DNA of 22,913 nucleotides from Candidatus Peregrinibacteria bacterium (GTDB lineage: Bacteria; Patescibacteriota; Gracilibacteria; UM-FILTER-43-11). The notes under the pieces were generated by a model, which saw only the letters and a program-made list of their open reading frames with translations, was not told the origin of the DNA and did not search any database. The position numbers and the translations under genes were made by a program. This document shows, piece after piece, positions 8,334-15,617 of this stretch (its first letter is position 1; every line of letters starts with the position of its first letter). The DNA lies in NCBI GenBank assembly GCA_016927155.1, contig JAFGNE010000071.1, forward strand, positions 1-22,913, read 5' to 3'.

Positions 8334-9493
8334 AAAACCGAATCATCAACATCCTGCTTTTTACTGTCGTTTTCCTGCTTCTCTTTCAGCTTTTTGGCGG
8401 AAAAAAAGAGGCAACGGGGCCAAGGGAGGATATCGTGCTGACCCTTCCTTCCAAAATGGTGATCGGCAACGAAGTCGTCCTCACGGCGGAAAACAATAGC
8501 CCCTTTCCGGCCGCTTTCCTCAGCTCATGCCCAAAAAATCCGCTGCTGGTGGAATTTTACGAAAATGGGGAATGGCAAATAAAAGAAGCTGAAACGGACG
8601 CGGCTAAATGCGTCGGCATGGAAAGCGGAGAACTGGAACCCGGAAAATCACAAAAGATTTCTTTCGCCCCCTGGAACGCGAAACTTTTCGACAAGACCGG
8701 CGTTTACCGCATTACTTTTAATACCCTCCTGGACGGAAAGGAAAAAACTTATTCCAAAGAAATCACGATCACCGCGCCGGGGGTCATGCGGCGTTTTTTC
8801 CGTGAGATTTTTTACAGGCCCATAGTGAACACGCTGGTTTTCCTGGTTTCCGTGCTCCCGCGGAACGATCTGGGATTTGGCATTATCCTGCTCACCATCA
8901 TCATTAAGGTTATTCTGCTGGGCCCGAACCAGAAAGCGCTGAAATCGCAAAAGGCCATACAAAAAGTCCAGCCGGAACTGGACGCGCTGAAAATCAAGTA
9001 TAAAAATGACCCTCAGGCGCTCGCCCAGGAAACCATGGGCATCTGGAAAAAATATAAAGTCAACCCCTTAAACAGCTGCCTTCCTATCCTGCTCCAGTTT
9101 CCCATCCTCATCGCGCTTTTTTACGTGGTGAAGGATGACTTGGGCATGATGAGCACGGAAATGTTTTACGCGCCCCTGCGGAACTTTGACCTTTCCACAA
9201 TCAACACGAATTTTCTTGGCATATTGGATCTCACCAAAATCAATTTTATCGTCCTCCCGATTATCATCGGCGCCATGCAGTTCATTCAAATGAGGCTGGC
9301 TTTACCAAAGAACAAGGGCGAAGGGCAGGGAAAAGACCAAATGGCCCTGATGAACAAGATGATGCAATACGCCATGCCTATCATGATCGCGTTCTTCACC
9401 GCCTCCCTGCCGGCGGCCGTTGGTTTCTACTGGGGTACGTCCACTTTATTCGGCATCGGCCAACAAGTGGTGGTGAACCGCATGAAAGATTGA
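8330..9493 (+). CDS. yidC: YidC/Oxa1/Alb3 membrane protein insertase
   Basis: A 387-residue protein that inserts proteins into the cytoplasmic membrane, alone or with Sec. An N-terminal membrane segment (about 5-23) is followed by an external domain of about 130 residues, shorter than the large periplasmic domain of Gram-negative YidC. The conserved insertase core begins near residue 160 (FREIFYRP, then NDLGFGIILLTIIIK) and includes the charged cytoplasmic hairpin with QPELDALKIKYKNDPQ. The Lys in the membrane segment LLTIIIKVIL may be the positive residue of the hydrophilic groove. A basic-poor tail ends in NRMKD. The start overlaps the rnpA stop by 4 bp. Confidence 0.95.
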   Translation: MKNRIINILLFTVVFLLLFQLFGGKKEATGPREDIVLTLPSKMVIGNEVVLTAENNSPFPAAFLSSCPKNPLLVEFYENGEWQIKEAETDAAKCVGMESGELEPGKSQKISFAPWNAKLFDKTGVYRITFNTLLDGKEKTYSKEITITAPGVMRRFFREIFYRPIVNTLVFLVSVLPRNDLGFGIILLTIIIKVILLGPNQKALKSQKAIQKVQPELDALKIKYKNDPQALAQETMGIWKKYKVNPLNSCLPILLQFPILIALFYVVKDDLGMMSTEMFYAPLRNFDLSTINTNFLGILDLTKINFIVLPIIIGAMQFIQMRLALPKNKGEGQGKDQMALMNKMMQYAMPIMIAFFTASLPAAVGFYWGTSTLFGIGQQVVVNRMKD

Positions 9494-9532
9494 TTTGCCG
9501 ACTGCCTTTTTTTTGGCTAAACTAAAACACGT

Positions 9533-9994
9533 ATGGAACTCCTCATCAAAGAAACACTGGAAAAACTCCTCGATATCCTGGGTATTTCCTATACGGGAGT
9601 CAAAATCAAAAAGGAGGAAAAAAATGTGTATTACACCCAGATTGAAACGGAAAATTCCAGTCTGCTGATCGGCTGGCACGGCGAAACCATCGCGGCCATC
9701 CAGCACCTTTTAAAATGCCTGCTTTACAAGCAGGGGGCCAAAGCGGACGCGCAAATCGTGGTGGACGTGGACGGTTACAAAAAAAGGCAGGAGGAAAGCG
9801 TGGTGCGCCTGGCCGAACGCAAAGCCGAATTCGCCATTGAAACGCAGAAAGAGGTGGTGCTGCCCCCCATGAATCCCTATTTCCGCAGGAAAGTGCACAC
9901 CCATTTGGCCGAATCGCCTAAATTCAAAGATGCCGTGATCACCGAAAGCACCGGCGAAGACCCTGATAGAGCTGTAAAGATCATACCGAAATAG
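9533..9994 (+). CDS. jag: KH-R3H RNA-binding protein (Jag/KhpB-like)
   Basis: A 153-residue RNA-binding protein. The KH domain shows the GxxG loop GWHG at 47-50 (LLIGWHGETI). The C-terminal R3H domain has Arg118 and His122 (FRRKVHTHLAE), preceded by the typical LPPMNPY. The Jag_N domain of longer homologues is missing, as is usual for compact genomes. In other bacteria the family acts with KhpA in cell-envelope and cell-division control through RNA. It lies 39 bp after yidC, probably in the same transcript. The mnmE gene that often follows jag is not here. Confidence 0.92.
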   Translation: MELLIKETLEKLLDILGISYTGVKIKKEEKNVYYTQIETENSSLLIGWHGETIAAIQHLLKCLLYKQGAKADAQIVVDVDGYKKRQEESVVRLAERKAEFAIETQKEVVLPPMNPYFRRKVHTHLAESPKFKDAVITESTGEDPDRAVKIIPK

Positions 9995-9995
9995 A

Positions 9996-10119
9996 GATGC
10001 CCGGCTGATTTCATGATTTTCGCCTGCCCATACTGGTACAGGCGGGCACGCGGAGATGTTTGAGCCCGCCTCAGGCGGGCGAGTTTCGACGCAAGAAAAT
10101 CAGGAACCAGACGGGCATC
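9996..10119. repeat. 124-bp palindromic element between convergent genes
   Basis: Imperfect outer arms at 9996-10021 and 10095-10119 match at about 22 of 26 positions when one is reverse-complemented (both begin GATGCCCG and end TGATTTTC). Inside are a hairpin CGCCTG/CAGGCG (10021-10026 with 10038-10043) and a perfect GCCCGCC-TCA-GGCGGGC hairpin (10064-10080). It fills almost the whole gap between jag and rnc. No U-run follows any stem. It could be a MITE- or REP-like element, and might stop transcription from both sides. Confidence 0.7.
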
Positions 10120-10123
10120 GAAA

Positions 10124-10804
10124 CTACCATTTCAACCTTTTTAGCGCGTCCTCGGCGGCTTTTTGTTCGGCGATCTGCTTGCTGGACCCCTCCCCTTTTC
10201 CCACCAGCCTGTCGCCGATGTGGGCTCCCATGGTGAATATCTTGTTGTGGTCCGGCCCCTCTTCATGCAGGAGTTTATAGGAAGGGGTAACGCCCGCTTT
10301 TTCCTGGGCGATTTCCTGCAGGCGGGACTTGGAATCAATGTGCGAACCTGTTTCCAGGATTTCCTGTAAATGGACAAGAAGGAACTTCTCAATAAATTTT
10401 TGGGTTTTTTTGTAACCAAATTCCAGATAAATCACGCCGATCAGGGCTTCAAAGGCGTTAGCCAAAAGGTAATCTTTTTCGCGGCCTCCGGAACTTTCCT
10501 CGCCGCGGCTGAGGAAAAGGTAAGTGCCGATATCAAGCTCTCTGGATATCTTCGCGAGCATTTCCCCTTTCACCAGCGCCGAACGCCAATTGGTAAGCTC
10601 CCCTTCGGGATTCGGGTAATGGGAATAAAGGTACTCGGTAACAATAAGCTCCAAAACGGCGTCGCCCAAAAATTCCAGGCGTTCGTTATGCGTAAAACCG
10701 CTTTCTTTGTGTTCATTTAGGTATGAGCGGTGCACAAAAGCCGTGCGCAGCAGGTGCCAATTCTTAAACTTAATGCCGATTTTATTTTCGAACTTCTTAT
10801 ACAT
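10124..10804 (-). CDS. rnc: Ribonuclease III
   Basis: A 226-residue enzyme that cuts double-stranded RNA (rRNA precursors and structured mRNAs). The endonuclease domain carries the signature NERLEFLGDAVL, with E41, E44 and D48 as metal ligands. The second half of the active site reads LLANAFEALIG: E119 is kept, but the Asp expected at position 116 is Asn. A double-stranded RNA-binding domain occupies about 153-226 (SRLQEIAQEK to AAEDALKRLKW). It is the last gene of rpmF-nusB-rnc; its start is 2 nt beyond the nusB stop, so they are surely co-transcribed. Confidence 0.94.
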   Translation of the reverse strand: MYKKFENKIGIKFKNWHLLRTAFVHRSYLNEHKESGFTHNERLEFLGDAVLELIVTEYLYSHYPNPEGELTNWRSALVKGEMLAKISRELDIGTYLFLSRGEESSGGREKDYLLANAFEALIGVIYLEFGYKKTQKFIEKFLLVHLQEILETGSHIDSKSRLQEIAQEKAGVTPSYKLLHEEGPDHNKIFTMGAHIGDRLVGKGEGSSKQIAEQKAAEDALKRLKW

Positions 10805-10806
10805 GG

Positions 10807-11226
10807 TTACTTTTGGGCGGTCTTATCATGGGCCACGGCGTTAAGGACTCCGTTGATGAACTTGCCGCTATTATCATCCCCGTATGTTTTGGCGATTTCA
10901 ATGGCTTCATTGATGGCCACATTCACCGGAACGTCTTTTTCCGGGTCGATGAGTTCGCAGATGCCCACAAAAAGGATGGCGCGCTCCACCGGATCCATTT
11001 TCTCTACAGGCCATTCGGGCGCGTGTTTTTTGATGAGCGAACGGATGACGGAATAATGTTTTTCGATTTTTTTGGCCAGGCTTTCGGCAAAAGCCCTGTC
11101 CATGGAAGGCTGGCCGTATTCCCGCAGGTTGTATTCCAAAATCGCCTTCATGTCGCCGCCGCGCGCTTCGGTTTCAAAGAAGCTCTGCATTACAATGACG
11201 CGGGATAAGTGCCGCCAGCTGGCCAT
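10807..11226 (-). CDS. nusB: Transcription antitermination factor NusB
   Basis: A 139-residue all-helical protein of the NusB family, which binds boxA RNA with NusE (S10) and supports rRNA transcription. Family marks are [13 protein letters not shown] near the N-terminus, [13 protein letters not shown] in the centre, and the C-terminal [26 protein letters not shown], almost the textbook NusB motif. It sits between rpmF (41-bp gap) and rnc (2-nt gap). The start MASWRHLSR is the natural one; no Shine-Dalgarno motif precedes it. Confidence 0.94.
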   Translation of the reverse strand: MASWRHLSRVIVMQSFFETEARGGDMKAILEYNLREYGQPSMDRAFAESLAKKIEKHYSVIRSLIKKHAPEWPVEKMDPVERAILFVGICELIDPEKDVPVNVAINEAIEIAKTYGDDNSGKFINGVLNAVAHDKTAQK

Positions 11227-11267
11227 GAGCGATGGATGTTAAATTTTTTGTTTCGTAAAAGGGCCTT

Positions 11268-11507
11268 TTAAGCCTTCACCTTGGTGATTTTTTCCATTTC
11301 CTTTTTCATATTGAGCACTTCGCGCCCCTTATACTTGCCGCAGTAAGGGCAAGCGGTATGGGTGGGAATGAGCTCTTTGCACGCGGGGCATTTGGTAAGC
11401 TTCGCGCCGGCTAAAAGCCTTTTTCGGGTGTTGTTCCGGAATGTTTTATAACGCCGTGAGGACCGGGCGTTCGACTGCTGTTTCTTGGGGGTTGCTTTCT
11501 TGGCCAT
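11268..11507 (-). CDS. rpmF: Large ribosomal subunit protein bL32
   Basis: A 79-residue basic ribosomal protein. The N-terminus MAKKATPKKQQSNARSSRR is typical of L32, and a four-cysteine zinc ribbon follows (CPAC at 40-43, CPYC at 53-56, then GKYKGREVL). The tail NMKKEMEKITKVKA is a little longer than in many homologues. It is the first gene of rpmF-nusB-rnc and is divergent from the pilin-like operon at 11620. Confidence 0.95.
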   Translation of the reverse strand: MAKKATPKKQQSNARSSRRYKTFRNNTRKRLLAGAKLTKCPACKELIPTHTACPYCGKYKGREVLNMKKEMEKITKVKA

Positions 11508-11533
11508 GGTCTAAAAAATGATTAAGCCTGGCT

Positions 11534-11562
11534 AATTTAACCTAAACGGCGGAAAAACGCAA
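11534..11562 (-). promoter_or_regulatory. Possible promoter of rpmF-nusB-rnc
   Basis: On the minus strand TTGCGT (11562-11557), a 17-bp spacer and TAAATT (11539-11534). The start near 11527 would leave a 20-nt leader. Both boxes are imperfect. Confidence 0.35.
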
Positions 11563-11586
11563 ACGTTTTTTATTTTTGCCATAATG

Positions 11587-11595
11587 TGGTAAAAT
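11587..11595 (+). promoter_or_regulatory. Extended -10 promoter of the pilin-like operon
   Basis: TGGTAAAAT (11587-11595), an extended -10 with only a weak T-rich -35 region (near 11567). The start near 11602 gives an 18-nt leader before the GTG at 11620. Confidence 0.55.
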
Positions 11596-11619
11596 AGACG
11601 CAAATAAAAAATCAAAGCC

Positions 11620-12567
11620 GTGCCAAAACGCATCTTTCCCATTTTAAAGAAAGCCATTCGCCTCGCTTTTCCTGTCATCCTCTTTTCCCTGGGGCTTTTC
11701 GTCATGCTGAAAGCGGCTTACGCCGCAAGCTACTTAGGGGGCGACTGGGACCAGTTTATCAAAAGCCAAATCCCCTCTTTCACACAGCCTGGAACCGGTG
11801 AAGATCTCGCGACCGCTTTCATCCGGAACGGGATACGGATTGTGAGAAATATCGTAGGGGCGATAGCCCTCATCATGGGTATTCTTTACGGCATGTCGCT
11901 GATTTTCGCCCGCGGCAAGGAAGAAACCATAACCAAGCAAAAAAACAATTTCCTGTACATGATGATCGGTTTTGTGGTACTGATTGTGGCCGAAAACGTG
12001 GCCGGCATCTTTAACCCGGAAAAAGCGGCCGGAGACAAACTGATTGATTTCCAGGCGGCCAGCGACCAATTGCGCGACATCATGAATTATGTCAAATGGT
12101 TATTGGGTTCTGTAACGGTCCTCCTGATGACCATCAGCGGCATCCGCATGATCACGGCGGGATCCGATGAGGAAACGGTAACCAAACAGAAACGCAATCT
12201 CACCTGGAGCCTCATTGGCCTGCTTGTCATACTGCTGGCTTCCAACATTGTGAACGCGGTTTACGTGATGAACGAAAAGGGCGAAGCGGTTGGCGCGGCC
12301 GCACCCCAAACAGCCATCCAGGAAATTGCCGGAGTGGTCCGCCTGCTCCTTGTTTTCCTCGGCCCCATAGCCGTCCTTTTCACCATTTACGCCGGCTACA
12401 TATACCTTACCGCGCTGGATAATGAAGAAAGGAGCAAAAAAGGCAAGATGATGATTGTGGGCGGGGTTACCGGCATTGTGATGGTTTATGCCGCTTACGC
12501 CATCGTAAACACTTTATTAAGCAGCCAGCAGCTCGGCGCCCTCCCTTTCTTTCCTTTAATCGCCTAA
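11620..12567 (+). CDS. Triple-unit VirB2/TrbC-like pilin membrane protein
   Basis: A 315-residue protein with a signal peptide (positive start, hydrophobic core about 16-31, likely cut near AYA-AS at 35-36). Three copies of a two-helix membrane hairpin follow, at about 72-131, 155-215 and 238-303. Each has a short polar loop centred on an acidic pair plus Lys (GKEETITKQK, SDEETVTKQK, DNEERSKKGK), with the acidic pairs 83 and 85 residues apart. This is the organisation of VirB2/TrbC pilins of type IV secretion systems, which normally have one hairpin. The start is GTG at 11620. It lies 4 nt before a second protein of the same kind. No VirB4-like ATPase is in the window. A role in a surface pilus or secretion channel is inferred. 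Confidence 0.82.
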   Translation: MPKRIFPILKKAIRLAFPVILFSLGLFVMLKAAYAASYLGGDWDQFIKSQIPSFTQPGTGEDLATAFIRNGIRIVRNIVGAIALIMGILYGMSLIFARGKEETITKQKNNFLYMMIGFVVLIVAENVAGIFNPEKAAGDKLIDFQAASDQLRDIMNYVKWLLGSVTVLLMTISGIRMITAGSDEETVTKQKRNLTWSLIGLLVILLASNIVNAVYVMNEKGEAVGAAAPQTAIQEIAGVVRLLLVFLGPIAVLFTIYAGYIYLTALDNEERSKKGKMMIVGGVTGIVMVYAAYAIVNTLLSSQQLGALPFFPLIA

Positions 12568-12571
12568 TTTT

Positions 12572-13660
12572 ATGAGGAAAATTCTCTTTAAACTCGGCGC
12601 CTCTCTTGTGCTCCTTCTCATTCTTTCCCTGAATATTTCCTTGCCGGTTTTCGCGCAGGGGCTCGGAGACCTCGCTTCACCGCTGGAAGACATAAAGGGG
12701 AAACTAAAAGGAGAAGGTATCACTGTTATCGACTACAGCGCGCGGGACGGCTGGGGCCGATTGCCGGAAGGGATTGTGGAGAAACTGGAAAACAATAACT
12801 ATAACAGCCTGGAAGACATCGCGGAACAAACTTATGAAGACCTTATTGATATCGGTCTTTCGCCGGATGAAGCCAATGAGATCATGTCGGAAATCCAGGC
12901 CAGGAAATACGCGGGCGAATACCAGCTCCATAGCATCGTTGGGGCGGTGGCCAGGGTAATGCGCAACCTTATCGGCGGGCTGGCCGTTATCTGGATCATC
13001 ATCAGCGGGGTTTCCATGGTAATGGCCGGCGGCGACGAGACCAAGATCACGGAACAGAAAAACAGCATCACTTACGCCGTGGTCGGCCTGGTGGCCATAT
13101 TGCTGATTGAAAGACTTATCGCGGTGCTTTACGGCTATCCGGCGGAATACCGTACCGCACTCATCACGGGCGACGCGCGCTTCAGCAACGAAGTTTACGG
13201 GGTCGTGGGATTCATCAAAGCCGTTATCGGCGCCGTGGCTGTTTTCATGATCATCATCGCCGGCGCGCGTACCATTTTCGCCCAGGGCGAGGAAGAACAG
13301 CTCACCAAACAAAAAAAATCGCTGATCTGGGTGGGGGTAGGCCTCATCCTGATTTTAGTGAACAAGGTGATAATCGAAAACATCTTCATCATTCCCGCCA
13401 ACGTGCAAGGCGACCAGATTAAATCGGGGAATGTGAATGCCATCATTGTGAAACTGGGCCAAGCCACCCAGTTCTTCCTGGCCTTTGTGGGCGTGATCGC
13501 CCTCGGCGTCCTCATTTACGGCGCCGGCTCCATGATCGCCAACTACGGGAACGAGGAAATGGTGACTCGCGGGAAAAAGATCATCAAAAACTCGATCATC
13601 GGGATCGTCATTATTCTGAGCGCCTATGCCATCGTGGCCACGATGATCGGGTTCAAATAA
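12572..13660 (+). CDS. Triple-unit VirB2/TrbC-like protein with helix-hairpin-helix-like insert
   Basis: A 362-residue paralogue of the preceding protein. The signal peptide ends near VFA-QG (28-29). Residues about 65-111 (EGIVEKLENNNYNSLEDIAE, then LIDIGLSPDEANEIM) look like a helix-hairpin-helix (HhH_5/NusA-like) unit; the hairpin would be IGLSPDEA. Three membrane hairpins follow, with polar loops GGDETKITEQK (153-163), GEEEQLTKQK (239-248) and NEEMVTRGKK (327-336), spaced about 86 residues apart. After signal cleavage the HhH-like part should lie outside the cytoplasm. It is in one transcript with 11620, the gap being 4 bp, and ends 3 bp from the convergent lipoprotein gene. Confidence 0.82.
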   Translation: MRKILFKLGASLVLLLILSLNISLPVFAQGLGDLASPLEDIKGKLKGEGITVIDYSARDGWGRLPEGIVEKLENNNYNSLEDIAEQTYEDLIDIGLSPDEANEIMSEIQARKYAGEYQLHSIVGAVARVMRNLIGGLAVIWIIISGVSMVMAGGDETKITEQKNSITYAVVGLVAILLIERLIAVLYGYPAEYRTALITGDARFSNEVYGVVGFIKAVIGAVAVFMIIIAGARTIFAQGEEEQLTKQKKSLIWVGVGLILILVNKVIIENIFIIPANVQGDQIKSGNVNAIIVKLGQATQFFLAFVGVIALGVLIYGAGSMIANYGNEEMVTRGKKIIKNSIIGIVIILSAYAIVATMIGFK

Positions 13661-13663
13661 TCA

Positions 13664-14116
13664 TTAAACCTCCGGTTCTGTTTCCGCGGGGGGAGTTTCG
13701 GGGGCGGGTTCTTCAGCGGGCGGAGCCGGTTCTTCGGAGGGAGGTGTTTCTTCAGGCTGTTCAGCGGGGGGCTCTTCAGCCGGCGGCTCAACAGCAGGTT
13801 CTTCCTCGGGAGGCGTTTCTTCCGGTTCCTCCGTAGCGGGCTCCTCAGCGGGAGGCGTTACCTCTTCAGGCTCCGTGACGGCCGGTTGTTCCTCTTCCGC
13901 GGGAACGGCTTCCTCGGCCGGTTTTGTCTCGCAGCCGCAACCTGTCTCATCGGAAAAAACCTGCTTCCCTTCAGGACAGGAAAAAACAAGCGTTTCACAG
14001 GCGCGGGCGCTTTGGTTAATATAATCGCGGCCTTCCTGCTGGCCCGGATAAACGCGGGTAGTGGCGCAGGCCGACAAAATAAACAACGAAACGATAAAAA
14101 CAATGAGTTTTTTCAT
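13664..14116 (-). CDS. Lipoprotein with Cys-rich head and Pro/Glu-rich tail
   Basis: A 150-residue lipoprotein. I chose the ATG at 14116 because MKKLIVFIVSLFILSAC is a classic lipoprotein signal peptide with lipobox LSAC and lipid-carrying Cys17; the frame extends upstream to 14224 but that part is not signal-like. Residues 39-62 form a Cys-rich motif (CETLVFSCPEGK, then DETGCGCE) similar to short motifs in other bacterial lipoproteins. Residues about 66-150 are a low-complexity tail of PAEE, PEET and EEPA units, strongly acidic and probably extended, perhaps as a spacer in the cell wall. The ligand or partner is unknown. A weak TACAAT (-10, 14146-14141) lies upstream. Confidence 0.8.
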   Translation of the reverse strand: MKKLIVFIVSLFILSACATTRVYPGQQEGRDYINQSARACETLVFSCPEGKQVFSDETGCGCETKPAEEAVPAEEEQPAVTEPEEVTPPAEEPATEEPEETPPEEEPAVEPPAEEPPAEQPEETPPSEEPAPPAEEPAPETPPAETEPEV

Positions 14117-14210
14117 AAGTATAAAAATTAAAACAGGCTTATTGTACTTCAATAGGCTTCCGCGCGCCATTTTTTCTTGCCTCATATACGGAAAAAAGGT
14201 AATTTGATTT

Positions 14211-14226
14211 CGCGTTTCTCGCATCT
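14211..14226 (+). repeat. 16-bp sequence shared by both tRNA genes, copy 1
   Basis: CGCGTTTCTCGCATCT, ending 2 nt before the first base of the CAT tRNA. The same 16 bases lie 4 nt before tRNA-Lys on the other strand (17036-17021). Confidence 0.85.
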
Positions 14227-14228
14227 AC

Positions 14229-14305
14229 GTCACCGTAGCTCAGTTGGTTAGAGCGTGGGACTCATAAGCCCAAGGTCGGTGGTTCAATTCCACCCGGTGA
14301 CACCA
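14229..14305 (+). tRNA. tRNA with CAT anticodon (elongator Met, or Ile after lysidine modification)
   Basis: A 77-nt cloverleaf with CCA encoded. The acceptor stem GTCACCG pairs perfectly with CGGTGAC; the D stem is GCTC/GAGC; the anticodon loop is CTCATAA; the T stem is GGTGG/CCACC with loop TTCAATT. The anticodon is CAT. The fully paired first base pair argues against the initiator tRNA, which has a mismatch there. The lowest anticodon-stem position is an A-G mismatch (A31/G39). Elongator Met and Ile (CAT, lysidine-modified) cannot be separated by eye. Confidence 0.93.
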
Positions 14306-14322
14306 TTCCTTAAAAGCGGATA

Positions 14323-14331
14323 TGATATAAT
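14323..14331 (+). promoter_or_regulatory. Extended -10 promoter for the HAD-mpg pair
   Basis: TGATATAAT (14323-14331), a perfect extended -10. It starts 18 bp after the tRNA 3' end, and its -35 region would overlap the tRNA CCA. The start near 14338 leaves only an 11-nt leader. Confidence 0.65.
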
Positions 14332-14348
14332 ACGATCTTCGCTTTTTT

Positions 14349-15017
14349 ATGAACCATCCGGAAATAGATAACACCACAGCCAAAGAGGGTGTTTCGGGGG
14401 ATAAGATCAGAAGTTTGGCAGGGCTCATTTACGGCTCCCGCGCGGGCCATTTTGACGCCTTTCTGGAAGAGGCGCCAACAAGCGGGCAGCTGACGGTCCT
14501 ATCGAAAACGCTGAATAAACCTCACATCAGGCATGCTGTTTATGATTTGGATGGGACGTTGGTGCCTCCTTATGCCCCCATCCCTGAAACCGTCATCAAA
14601 AAACTGATAGGCTATCATGAAGACGGGCGGAATGTGGCGATATACACCAACAGCCCCCATTCGGACCGGCTAAACCGATTGAGAGAGGCGAATATCGCCA
14701 TTGCCGAAACAGGCATCGGAAAACCCTCTTTGGAAGGCTTTAAACGTCTTTGTGATCGGTATAAAATGGATCCGAAGGCTACCGCGATGATCGGCAATTT
14801 CCCCGTAACCGATATGCCGCTTGTCCGGGATGGGGACCCTCCCTTTTTCCCCCTGAATATTCTCGTTGAATCCATTCCTCCGGAATATAGACTGATCGGC
14901 TCCTGGCAAAAATATTTCAGGGCGAGATGCTTTCACGCACTGAATGTCCTTACGGCCCGAATCGTGCTGGCGCGCAACCGGGATTTGCTGAAATCGGTGC
15001 TCAGCCAAAACCTTTAA
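14349..15017 (+). CDS. HAD-family phosphatase, YqeG-like
   Basis: A 222-residue HAD-superfamily hydrolase. Motif I is YDLDGTLV (D66, D68), motif II YTNSP (about 99-103), and the motif III Lys is in GKPS (K125). Motif IV reads MIGNFPVTDM, with Asn150 where GDxxxxD usually has its first Asp; D155 is kept. The spacing resembles YqeG/GEP4-type phosphatidylglycerophosphate phosphatases, but an N-terminal region of about 60 residues is unlike that family. The substrate is unknown. It is probably co-transcribed with mpg, which begins 4 nt after its stop. It starts directly after the tRNA gene, from a very short leader. Confidence 0.75.
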   Translation: MNHPEIDNTTAKEGVSGDKIRSLAGLIYGSRAGHFDAFLEEAPTSGQLTVLSKTLNKPHIRHAVYDLDGTLVPPYAPIPETVIKKLIGYHEDGRNVAIYTNSPHSDRLNRLREANIAIAETGIGKPSLEGFKRLCDRYKMDPKATAMIGNFPVTDMPLVRDGDPPFFPLNILVESIPPEYRLIGSWQKYFRARCFHALNVLTARIVLARNRDLLKSVLSQNL

Positions 15018-15021
15018 ACCC

Positions 15022-15558
15022 ATGAAACACCCCCCTCGTTCCTTCTTCAACCGCCCCACTTTGACCGTTGCCAAAGAGCTTTTAGGCAAAGTGCTCGTTG
15101 TAGGCCGTGCAAGCGGACGGATTAACGAAGTGGAAGCCTATATAGGGCAAAATGATCCCGCCTGCCATGCCGCGCGGGGAAAGACGGAAAGGAACAAGGT
15201 GATGTTCGACCACGCCGGTTGCCTGTACGTGTATTTCACCTACGGCATGTACCACTGCGCCAACATTGTGACGGAGCGCGAGCACTTTCCGGCCGCGGTG
15301 CTGCTCCGCTCGATTGAGCCGATTGACGGGATAAAATTAATGGAAAAGCGGCGCGGAAAAAAACATCATCTGGCGGACGGACCGGGGAAACTATGCATCG
15401 CGCTCGGACTGACGAAACAAGCGCACAACGGCCTCGACCTTTGCTCCGGCGGCAGCGCCTATGTTTACGATGATGGCTTTAAGCCTAAGCTCATCAAAAA
15501 ATCCCCGCGCATAGGCATCCGCGACGGGCAGGAAAAACTTTGGAGATTTTATTATTAA
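15022..15558 (+). CDS. mpg: DNA-3-methyladenine glycosylase (AAG/Mpg family)
   Basis: A 178-residue base-excision repair enzyme that removes alkylated purines. It shows the family signatures in order: TVAKELLGKVLV, then INEVEAYIG with the catalytic Glu (E38) and stacking Tyr (Y40), DPACHAARGKTERN, YVYFTYGMYHCANIV, AVLLRSIEP, DGPGKLCIALGL, and the C-terminal SPRIGI. The length matches the compact bacterial form. It is the second gene after the HAD phosphatase. The start is clear and no Shine-Dalgarno motif is present. Confidence 0.93.
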   Translation: MKHPPRSFFNRPTLTVAKELLGKVLVVGRASGRINEVEAYIGQNDPACHAARGKTERNKVMFDHAGCLYVYFTYGMYHCANIVTEREHFPAAVLLRSIEPIDGIKLMEKRRGKKHHLADGPGKLCIALGLTKQAHNGLDLCSGGSAYVYDDGFKPKLIKKSPRIGIRDGQEKLWRFYY

Positions 15559-15564
15559 ATTCAT

Positions 15565-15593
15565 TTGCGCTTGTAAAAAGAGTGCCGTATAAT
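15565..15593 (+). promoter_or_regulatory. Promoter for the CvpA-like gene
   Basis: TTGCGC (15565-15570), a 17-bp spacer and a perfect TATAAT (15588-15593). The start near 15600 gives an 18-nt leader. Confidence 0.6.
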
Positions 15594-15617
15594 TTTACTG
15601 ATAAAAAATAAAGACAA

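Noticed and set aside
14117..14224. N-terminal extension of the lipoprotein gene
   Set aside because: The extra 36 residues would place the lipoprotein signal peptide internally; the ATG at 14116 gives a normal signal peptide and lipobox.
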